NCBI GenBank assembly: GCA_044221805.1
Contig: JBGAOK010000107.1
Coordinates: 1 to 11,894, forward strand
Source: Meridianimarinicoccus sp044221805
GTDB lineage: Bacteria > Pseudomonadota > Alphaproteobacteria > Rhodobacterales > Rhodobacteraceae
Direction: 5' to 3'
DNA length: 11,894 nt
Shown here: positions 6,686 through 11,894 of the stretch, piece by piece
How positions within the stretch are numbered: position 1 is the stretch's first letter
How the letters are laid out: each line of letters begins with the position of its first letter
Position numbers and translations under genes: made by a program
Notes under the pieces: model-generated
Databases searched by the model: none
Told to the model about the DNA's origin: nothing
The model's input: only the letters and a program-made list of their open reading frames with translations

Positions 6686-6702
6686 CGCCGATTGCATCGG
6701 CG
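6686..6702. promoter_or_regulatory. 17-bp palindrome over the putative accA -35 box, candidate operator
   Basis: CGCCGAT (6686-6692), TGC, ATCGGCG (6696-6702) is a perfect dyad. It covers the candidate -35 TTGCAT (6692-6697). A -10-like CATATA follows at 6715-6720 after 17 bases, or TATAGC at 6717-6722. Transcription would start near 6727, about 23 bases before the accA ATG. A symmetrical site over the -35 is where a repressor would act, but no specific regulator can be named. The palindrome is seen directly; its role is inference. Confidence 0.4.
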
Positions 6703-6749
6703 ACGGGCTGGGTCCATATAGCGGCGTGATCGCAACCGCCGGATTTGCC

Positions 6750-7712
6750 ATGGCTCATTATCTCGATTTCGAAAAGCCGCTTGCCGAGATCGAGGGCAAG
6801 GCCGAGGAACTGCGCGCGCTGGCGCGGTCCAACGCCGAGATGGATGTCTCGAAAGAGGCCGAGGCGCTGGACCGCAAGGCGCAGGACCTGCTGAAGACCC
6901 TCTACGGCAACCTGTCGGCCTGGCGGAAATGCCAGGTGGCCCGGCATCCCGACCGGCCGAACTGCAAGGACTACATCGAGGCGCTGTTTTCGGAATACAC
7001 GCCGCTGGCCGGCGACCGGACCTATGGCGACGATCATGCGGTGATGGGCGGGCTGGCCCGGTTCCGCGATACCCCGGTGGTGGTGATCGGCCACGAGAAG
7101 GGCCACGACACCGCCACGCGGCTGCACCACAATTTCGGCATGGCCCGGCCGGAAGGCTATCGCAAGGCGGTGCGGCTGATGGATCTGGCCGACCGCTTCC
7201 GCCTGCCGGTGATCACCCTTGTGGACACGCCGGGCGCCTATCCCGGCAAGGGTGCCGAGGAACGCGGCCAGGCCGAGGCGATCGCGCGATCGACCGAACA
7301 ATGCCTGAGGATCGGCGTGCCGCTGGTCAGCGTGGTGATCGGCGAGGGCGGATCGGGCGGCGCGGTCGCCTTCGCCACGGCGAACCGTTTGGCGATGCTG
7401 GAACATTCGGTCTATTCGGTGATCTCGCCGGAAGGCTGCGCCTCGATCCTGTGGAAGAACGCCGAGAAGATGCGCGAGGCGGCCGAGGCGCTGCGCCTGA
7501 CCGCTCAAGACCTGTTCCAGCTGGGTATCTGCGACCGGATCATCCTGGAACCCGTGGGCGGCGCGCAGCGCGACCGGGCGACCACCATCGCGCGCGTCGG
7601 CACCGCGATCAACGACATGCTCGCCGAAATGGCCGGGATGGCTGCGGCGGCGCTGCGCCAGGACCGGCGACAGAAGTACCTGGCCATGGGCAGCCGCGGG
7701 CTTGGGGCCTGA
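6750..7712 (+). CDS. accA: acetyl-CoA carboxylase carboxyltransferase, alpha subunit
   Basis: A 320-residue AccA. With AccD it transfers the carboxyl group from carboxybiotin to acetyl-CoA to give malonyl-CoA, the committed step of fatty-acid synthesis, in the cytoplasm. The N-terminus MAHYLDFEKPLAEIEGKAEE is typical of Rhodobacteraceae AccA. Crotonase-fold signatures are VDTPGAYPG (158-166), GEGGSGGAVA (198-207) and ISPEGCASILWK (225-236). The start is placed at the ATG at 6750. The upstream in-frame GTG at 6726 would add eight non-conserved residues and falls at the predicted transcription start. The ribosome site before 6750 is weak. accD and the biotin genes are not in the window, as usual when accA stands alone. 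It converges on plsC with a 34-bp gap. Confidence 0.96.
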   Translation: MAHYLDFEKPLAEIEGKAEELRALARSNAEMDVSKEAEALDRKAQDLLKTLYGNLSAWRKCQVARHPDRPNCKDYIEALFSEYTPLAGDRTYGDDHAVMGGLARFRDTPVVVIGHEKGHDTATRLHHNFGMARPEGYRKAVRLMDLADRFRLPVITLVDTPGAYPGKGAEERGQAEAIARSTEQCLRIGVPLVSVVIGEGGSGGAVAFATANRLAMLEHSVYSVISPEGCASILWKNAEKMREAAEALRLTAQDLFQLGICDRIILEPVGGAQRDRATTIARVGTAINDMLAEMAGMAAAALRQDRRQKYLAMGSRGLGA

Positions 7713-7728
7713 CCGGGACGTCTGAACG

Positions 7729-7742
7729 GCCGCCCCGGCGGC
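7729..7742. terminator. short GC hairpin between convergent accA and plsC
   Basis: GCCGCC (7729-7734) and GGCGGC (7737-7742) form a compact dyad in the 34-bp gap between the two stop codons, in a position to serve both strands. It lacks a U-tract and its loop is very tight, so function is tentative. Confidence 0.3.
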
Positions 7743-7746
7743 AGGA

Positions 7747-8484
7747 TCAGCCGGGCCGGCGCCAGCCCGCCTCGGCCATCAGTGCGTGGGACGCGGTCTC
7801 GACGGTGGTTTCCAGCCGCTCCATGAAGGTCTCGACCGGCAGGCCTGGCCCGATCGCCGGCAGGAACTCGACCACCGCGAGGCCGGGCTTGCGGGTGATC
7901 GCACTGCGCGGCCAGAACACGCCCACATTGGTCGCCGCCGGGATGCAGGTCAGCCCGCCCTCGGCATAGATCAACCCGGTGCCGACCTTGTAGGGCGCCG
8001 TTGCCTCGGGCGCGACCCGGGTGCCCTGCGGATAGATGATCAGCTGGCCCGGCGCGCTGCGCCCTTCGGCGACATCCGCCAGCATCTTGCGCACCGCCTG
8101 CCCGCGCTGGCCGCGGTTCACCGGCACGCAGCCGATCCGCAGCGCGTACCAGCCCAGGATCGGGGCGAAGCGCAGCTCCTGCTTCATGATGAATTTGGGC
8201 CGGGGCACCACCGAGCAGATCAGGATGATGTCGAAGAAGCTCTGGTGCTTGGCGGCGATCATCACCTCGTCCACCGGCACGGGCCCGCGGATCTCGGACC
8301 TGAGGCCGACCATCCAGCGCGCCGACCAGCGCACATAGCGGCAATAGGTCCGGATCCCGGCGAAGGCGCCGGCCCGGTCGAAAAGGGCCCAAGGGGTGAA
8401 CACCACCGCCAGCACCGCCATCGCCGCATACATCTGGACCACGAACACACCCGAACGGATCCAGCGCCAGGCCGGTACGAACAT
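7747..8484 (-). CDS. plsC: 1-acyl-sn-glycerol-3-phosphate acyltransferase (PlsC/LPLAT family)
   Basis: A 245-residue membrane-associated acyltransferase that converts lysophosphatidate to phosphatidate in phospholipid synthesis. An N-terminal hydrophobic segment (about 11-34) anchors it. The acyltransferase core shows motif I HQSFFD (H80 x4 D85, the catalytic pair), motif II PVNRG (121-125) and motif III PQGTR (152-156). Motif III carries Gln where the textbook form is EGTR; I believe this variant is common in alphaproteobacteria. The start at 8484 (MFVPAWRW) follows an AGGGGGAG ribosome site about 10 bases upstream. A longer frame opening at 8634 would add 50 residues lacking membrane or domain character. 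Acyl transfer to another lysophospholipid is an alternative activity. The gene is divergent from the zinc-ribbon gene (203-bp gap). Confidence 0.9.
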   Translation of the reverse strand: MFVPAWRWIRSGVFVVQMYAAMAVLAVVFTPWALFDRAGAFAGIRTYCRYVRWSARWMVGLRSEIRGPVPVDEVMIAAKHQSFFDIILICSVVPRPKFIMKQELRFAPILGWYALRIGCVPVNRGQRGQAVRKMLADVAEGRSAPGQLIIYPQGTRVAPEATAPYKVGTGLIYAEGGLTCIPAATNVGVFWPRSAITRKPGLAVVEFLPAIGPGLPVETFMERLETTVETASHALMAEAGWRRPG

Positions 8485-8572
8485 CCTGCGATTTCTCCCC
8501 CTCGGCCCGCCGGCGTTCGGCCGGTCGTGCGCTTCCTCCCGACCGCGGGCGTTGCCGGATCGTCGTCCTGTA

Positions 8573-8586
8573 TTGCCGAAAGGCAA
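8573..8586. repeat. small hairpin with GAAA loop in the plsC/zinc-ribbon divergent gap
   Basis: TTGCC (8573-8577), GAAA, GGCAA (8582-8586) is a perfect 5-bp stem. On the plus strand its loop is a stable GNRA tetraloop. It lies about 90 bases upstream of plsC and 100 upstream of the zinc-ribbon gene. It could be an operator or leader element, or chance. Confidence 0.35.
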
Positions 8587-8622
8587 CGGGCCGCGCAACG
8601 TCCGGTGCCGAAGCGGCAGCCC

Positions 8623-8650
8623 TTGTTCCGCCAAGTCAGCCTGCTAGTGT
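8623..8650 (+). promoter_or_regulatory. candidate promoter for the zinc-ribbon gene
   Basis: TTGTTC (8623-8628) and TAGTGT (8645-8650) are separated by 16 bases, 38 bases before the ATG. The -10 belongs to the same CTAG-type pattern as in front of the ppx and AI-2E-family genes. This short 5' leader then carries the ribosome site AAGGAAAGG (8670-8678). Confidence 0.4.
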
Positions 8651-8687
8651 CCGGGGTCGAGCAGGACCGAAGGAAAGGCGGGCATCC

Positions 8688-9083
8688 ATGCGGATCATCT
8701 GCCCTGGTTGCGGGGCCGAATATGCGATCCCCGACAACGCCGTTCCCGTCGCCGGTCGCGAGGTGCAGTGCGCCGCCTGCACCCATGCCTGGTACCAGCT
8801 GCCGGCCTTCCCGACCGAGGCTCTGCCGCCCTCCGCGCGCGGGGCGCCGCCGTTGGCCACCGCAGACGATCTGCCCCCGGCCGCCACGAGCGGTCGGGCG
8901 GCCGATCCCGAAGCGCCCGACCTGCGCATCGACCGCCTGCGCGCCGCCCTGAGCGAGGCGGGACGAAGCCTGAACGCAGCCTCGCCGCCGCCCGCACCGC
9001 CGACGCGCGCCGACCGCCGACGCGCGCGGCGGCCTCTGCCGGGCTGGACGGGGACAGGGCAGCGGAGGACGACGACAGGCTGA
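8688..9083 (+). CDS. truncated zinc-ribbon fragment, 131 residues, product of the unshifted frame
   Basis: This is what a ribosome starting at 8688 would make without frame correction: the intact zinc ribbon (residues 1-37), a Pro/Ala-rich linker to about residue 107, then about 24 aberrant Arg-rich residues read out of frame before a TGA at 9081-9083. The start has a good AAGGAAAGG ribosome site nine bases upstream. The membrane anchor is lost, so the fragment would be soluble. The C-terminal half could be translated alone only from internal starts such as the ATG at 9203, which lacks a clear ribosome site. Confidence 0.55.
   Translation: MRIICPGCGAEYAIPDNAVPVAGREVQCAACTHAWYQLPAFPTEALPPSARGAPPLATADDLPPAATSGRAADPEAPDLRIDRLRAALSEAGRSLNAASPPPAPPTRADRRRARRPLPGWTGTGQRRTTTG
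8996..9027. repeat. 17-bp tandem duplication at the frameshift point
   Basis: The 15-base string ACCGCCGACGCGCGC occurs at 8996-9010 and again at 9013-9027, separated by CG, giving a period of 17. Seventeen is not a multiple of three, and removing one period joins the zinc-ribbon frame to the downstream frame exactly (8708 minus 17 minus 8688 equals 3). Replication slippage at such a GC-rich direct repeat is the simplest origin. Confidence 0.85.
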
Positions 9084-9739
9084 CGGAACCGGCTGGGTCT
9101 GCCGCCGCCGCGCCGCCGCCGCGGCGGATCGACCCCGGCGTGCTGCGGATCCTGCGCGAGGAAGCCGCCTTCGAAGCCCGCGCCCGCGCGGGCGAAGCAC
9201 CGATGCGACTGACCCCTGCGCAGGACCGGCTGGCACGGCTGCAACAAGCGGAACGGGACGGCGCGGCGCTCGACCCGGCCGACAGCGAGGCCGCGGTCGA
9301 GGATCCCGATGCCGCCCGCCATGCGGCGCGCCCGCCGCTGATCCGCGCCACTGCGTCCGACACCCCTGACGGTTCCCGGCCTGCTGCCCGCGCGACGCCG
9401 CCTGCGCTGCGCCCCAGCGCGAACAACCGCGACCTGCCGGTCCGGCTGGACCCGCACGGTCTGGCGACCTACCGGGCCCGACAGCACCGCAAGGGCTTCC
9501 GGATGGGCTATGGCGCATCGCTGGGGATCTGCTGCGCGGCGCTGGCGCTCTATCTCGGCGCGCCGCAGTTGGCGCGCTGGCTGCCCGCCGGAACGCCGCT
9601 GGCCGAAATGGTCGTCGACCATGGCGACCGGGTGCAGGCGGCGCTTCTGGACGCGCTCCGGTCCGTGCTTTCCTCCGGCGACCGCGGCTCTCCCGGCGGG
9701 TCGTGACAGCCGCGACAGCCCGGAACGGCTCTGCCCGGT

Positions 9740-11894
9740 TCAGAACTGGTCGAGCAGCCGCTTGAGATAGTCGAGCTCGGTCTCGGGGCGGGTCTGGTCG
9801 CTGGACCGGCGGCGGATCTCGTCCAGAAGGTCGCGCGCGCGGCGATAGACTTCTTCGTCCTCGACCAGATTGTCCCTTGTACCCACCGCGCCCTCGCCGC
9901 CGCTGTCGCGGCCCAGCGGATCGCGCTGGCCGCGCGGGCCGTTCTGCCCCAGTGCTTCGCCCTGCTGGCCCTGGCCCTGCTGCTGTTGCTGGGCCAGTTC
10001 GTCGCCCAGGCTCTGGATGCCGTCGCGCAGCTTGTCCATCGCCTCGGCCTGGCTGTCCATGGCGCCGGCAAGGTCGTCCTCGCGCAGGGCGTCCTCGGCG
10101 TCCTCCATGGCGCGGCCAGCCTCGTCCAGCGACCGCCGGGCCGCGTCCGAGCCGTCGCCCGTGCCCGGCAGGCCCTGGCGCTGGCGCTCGAGCTCGTCCC
10201 TGAGCTGCTGCTGCCGGTCGGCCAGCCGTTCGCCCAGGCTGCGCCCGTCGCTCTGCTCGCCGCCCTGGCCCTGCTGCGACCGACCCTGCTGTCCCTGTCC
10301 CTGCTGGCCCTGCTGGCCGTTCTGGCCCTGCCCCTGCTGCATGCCCTCGAAGGCCTCGTCGGACAGCTGCTGTTCGTTGCGCAGCATGTCCTGCAGCCCC
10401 TGCATCGCCTGTTCGCCCGGGGTCTGCTGGCCCTGGCCCTGGTTCTGGGCCATCTGCATGTTCTCCATCATCCGGCTGAGCTGGTCGAGAAGCTGCTGCG
10501 CTTCGGCCATGCGGCCCTGTTCCATCAGCTGCTGCAACTGGTTCAGCATCTCCTGAAGCTGCTGGCCGGTGACCTCCTGGGCGTCGGACATCTCCTGCTG
10601 CTGGTCGCTGTCCTGCGCCTGTTCGGCCAGCTGGCGCATGTAGTTCTGCATCGCCTCGCGCAGCTCGTCCATCAGCTGGGCGATTTCCTCGTCGGTGGCG
10701 CCGTCCTTCATGGCTTCGGACAGGCGCTCCTGAGCCCGGCGCAGGGCCGCCATGGCATCGGACAGGTCGCCTTCCTCGATCGAGACCGCGAGCGCCCAGA
10801 GCGCTTCGGCCAGTTCGTCGCGCTTCGCATCGCTCATGCCGGTGGGGGCCGTCGCCTCGATGTCGCGGGCGATGAATCGGACACGCATGTAGTCGGTCTC
10901 GACCTTGAACAGGTCCGCGGGTCGATGCGAGACGGCACGCAGCAGTCGGGCGATGCCGGGGGCGTTCTCGCGCGACCACAGAAGGTCGCGGCGCTGTTCG
11001 ATCAGGGACGCGGCGAGCGGGTCGAAGAACCGCCGGCCCGGCAGGGCCTCGAGCGGTTCGGGTGCGGAACGGCCGACATTGCCGGCGGCATCGGTCACTT
11101 CGAAACTCATGGTGACGGGCATGCCCGACCACGGATGCTTCGAGAAATCCTCGATCAGCGCCTCCGAGAACTCGGTCCGCGCGCCGGTGATCGGCATCGG
11201 CAGGTCCGCCACGATGTCCTCGCGCGGTTCCGGGGCAGCGGCCAGACCAAAGCGCCGGTCGATCTTGTCCAGGTCCAGCCGGAACACGGCGCGGCCGGTC
11301 TCGACGCCGAAATCGTCCTTCGCGCTGAACCCCTGGGTCATCTCGCCCGAGGCGGCGCGCTGCATCGGCCCTTGCAGCGCCACCACCGGCGGCGCGTCGG
11401 GCATCAGCGCGATGTCCCAGGCGGCGCCGCCCTTGCCGAGGATCTCGATCCGGCCCGGCTGGGTGACCTCGAAGCCCTGCACGATTTCCGAGGCGCTGCC
11501 GGCCTCGCCGGTCCGGCCCGACACGGTTTCGGCCAGCGCCAGCGCGCCGGCCTCGCCATAAAGGCGCAGCTCCACCCGGCTTCCCGCCGCCACCTCGATC
11601 ACGCCCGGCGGCAGGTCGTTGAGATAGAGCGTCGGGCGCCCGGTGTAGGCGGGCGGCTGGATCCAGCCCTCCCAGCTTGGCCCGGCGGCCGCGGTCTGGC
11701 CGGTGGTGCCGGCCACCGCGGCGACCTCGCCGACCCGCAGCACCGAGCCGAAGATCAGCGCCACCGCGAAGACGGTCAGCGCCACATAGCGCAGCCCGTA
11801 GCGGTCGAAGCGCGACAGACGCAGGTCAGGCGAGACCGGCCGTGCCCCGGCGATCCGGGCCGCCATGCGCCGCAGATGCGCCTGCCAGACCGCC
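9740..11894 (-). CDS. TIGR02302/DUF4175 family protein, 5' end outside the window
   Basis: At least 717 codons are visible; the frame is still open at 11894 (…VWQAHLRRM), so the true N-terminus with its first membrane segments lies beyond the window. The internal ATG at 11866 is not the likely start, because the residues before it continue the family pattern. Visible parts: a membrane segment (RYVALTVFAVALIFG, nt about 11750-11795), a periplasm-like beta-rich region opening with WIQPPAYTGRPTLYL (nt about 11621-11665), then a long helical, probably coiled-coil region. That region holds Gln/Gly-rich tracts at about 10600-10400, 10345-10250 and 10000-9960, and the protein ends YLKRLLDQF. The biochemical function is unknown; an envelope role is inferred only from topology. 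The gene converges on the zinc-ribbon gene with a 33-bp gap. Confidence 0.85.
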   Translation of the reverse strand, partial: AVWQAHLRRMAARIAGARPVSPDLRLSRFDRYGLRYVALTVFAVALIFGSVLRVGEVAAVAGTTGQTAAAGPSWEGWIQPPAYTGRPTLYLNDLPPGVIEVAAGSRVELRLYGEAGALALAETVSGRTGEAGSASEIVQGFEVTQPGRIEILGKGGAAWDIALMPDAPPVVALQGPMQRAASGEMTQGFSAKDDFGVETGRAVFRLDLDKIDRRFGLAAAPEPREDIVADLPMPITGARTEFSEALIEDFSKHPWSGMPVTMSFEVTDAAGNVGRSAPEPLEALPGRRFFDPLAASLIEQRRDLLWSRENAPGIARLLRAVSHRPADLFKVETDYMRVRFIARDIEATAPTGMSDAKRDELAEALWALAVSIEEGDLSDAMAALRRAQERLSEAMKDGATDEEIAQLMDELREAMQNYMRQLAEQAQDSDQQQEMSDAQEVTGQQLQEMLNQLQQLMEQGRMAEAQQLLDQLSRMMENMQMAQNQGQGQQTPGEQAMQGLQDMLRNEQQLSDEAFEGMQQGQGQNGQQGQQGQGQQGRSQQGQGGEQSDGRSLGERLADRQQQLRDELERQRQGLPGTGDGSDAARRSLDEAGRAMEDAEDALREDDLAGAMDSQAEAMDKLRDGIQSLGDELAQQQQQGQGQQGEALGQNGPRGQRDPLGRDSGGEGAVGTRDNLVEDEEVYRRARDLLDEIRRRSSDQTRPETELDYLKRLLDQF

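Larger units (their letters stand above)
8688..9706 (+). pseudogene. zinc-ribbon, single-pass membrane protein split by a frameshift
   Basis: Two overlapping frames together make one recognisable Rhodobacterales-type protein. The first frame gives an MJ0042-type zinc ribbon (C5, C8, C28, C31: CPGC at the start, CAAC 19 residues later). The second frame, from about 9028, gives IDPGVLRILREEAAFEARAR (nt about 9128-9187), a disordered charged region, a membrane segment (GYGASLGICCAALALYLGA, nt about 9506-9562) and a short C-terminal tail ending at 9706. The switch falls at a 17-bp tandem duplication. Deleting one unit restores one frame of 333 codons plus stop. As written, translation from 8688 stops at 9083. 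The cause may be a real mutation, a phase-variable tract or a sequencing/assembly error. The family's function is unknown; it converges with the DUF4175 gene. Confidence 0.8.

Noticed and set aside
6726..6749. GTG start for accA eight codons upstream
   Set aside because: It lies at the predicted transcription start and adds residues not typical of AccA; MAHYLDFEKP from 6750 is the familiar N-terminus.
3470..6751. Very long minus-strand open frame opposite the ppx and AI-2E-family genes
   Set aside because: A shadow of high-GC coding sequence. The translation is His/Arg/Gly-rich low complexity, while the plus-strand frames carry conserved motifs and ribosome sites.
8485..8634. Longer plsC start at 8634
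   Set aside because: The added 50 residues are Arg/Gly-rich without domain character and would overlap the promoter region of the divergent gene; a purine-rich ribosome site precedes 8484.
9028..9083. Programmed ribosomal frameshift as the reason for the split zinc-ribbon gene
   Set aside because: No slippery heptamer or clear downstream pseudoknot was seen at the switch point, and the exact 17-bp duplication explains the change of frame more simply.
9707..9739. Bidirectional terminator between the zinc-ribbon and DUF4175 genes
   Set aside because: Only a 4-bp AGCC/GGCT stem could be found and there is no T-tract, too weak to call.
8262..11132. Long minus-strand open frame across plsC, the zinc-ribbon gene and part of the DUF4175 gene
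   Set aside because: It is in a different frame from the real minus-strand genes, overlaps three recognisable genes, and has a Pro/Arg/Ala-rich composition typical of out-of-frame GC-rich DNA.

Overview
The window reads as ordinary chromosomal DNA from a high-GC alphaproteobacterium, most likely a member of the Rhodobacteraceae (Rhodobacter/Paracoccus-like). The basis is the very strong G/C bias at third codon positions, a malyl-CoA lyase that looks almost residue-for-residue like the Rhodobacter type, an AccA with the typical Rhodobacteraceae N-terminus, a TIGR02302/DUF4175 protein and a Rhodobacterales-style zinc-ribbon/transmembrane protein. No rRNA, tRNA, CRISPR array, phage gene or insertion sequence was seen.

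Layout. Positions 1-73 hold the first codons of a minus-strand gene that leaves the window. Positions 74-366 are non-coding and are dominated by about 3.3 copies of a 63-bp tandem repeat, each copy carrying a terminator-like hairpin, directly after the minus-strand pair dgcN-dgcA (2333 down to 367). That pair is predicted to take D-glutamate through N-acetyl-D-glutamate to N-acetyl-L-glutamate. A 261-bp divergent control region separates dgcN from plus-strand mcl1 (2595-3551), the malyl-CoA/beta-methylmalyl-CoA lyase of the ethylmalonyl-CoA pathway. Three further plus-strand genes follow: a Ppx/GppA-family polyphosphatase (3665-5218), an AI-2E/PerM-family membrane protein with a Pro/Ala-rich insert (5303-6604), and accA (6750-7712), the acetyl-CoA carboxylase carboxyltransferase alpha subunit. 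accA converges on minus-strand plsC (8484 down to 7747), an acyl-glycerol-phosphate acyltransferase. plsC diverges from a plus-strand zinc-ribbon membrane protein (8688-9706), which in turn converges on a large minus-strand DUF4175 protein (9740 to beyond 11894).

How the genes fit together. Three genes touch acyl-CoA and lipid chemistry (mcl1, accA, plsC). dgcN-dgcA is a small amino-acid catabolic operon with a one-base stop/start overlap. Each plus-strand gene between 2595 and 7712 has its own spacer (84-145 bp) with a candidate promoter or hairpin, so they look like separate transcription units rather than one operon.

Most notable observations. (1) The zinc-ribbon gene is split by a frameshift that coincides exactly with a 17-bp tandem duplication (8996-9027); removing one 17-bp unit restores a single 333-codon frame. 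(2) The 63-bp repeat array begins inside the dgcA stop codon. (3) A 17-bp palindrome lies over the putative -35 box of accA. I did not find convincing evidence of a new defence, mobile or RNA-based system; this is mainly a housekeeping region with a few unusual local structures.
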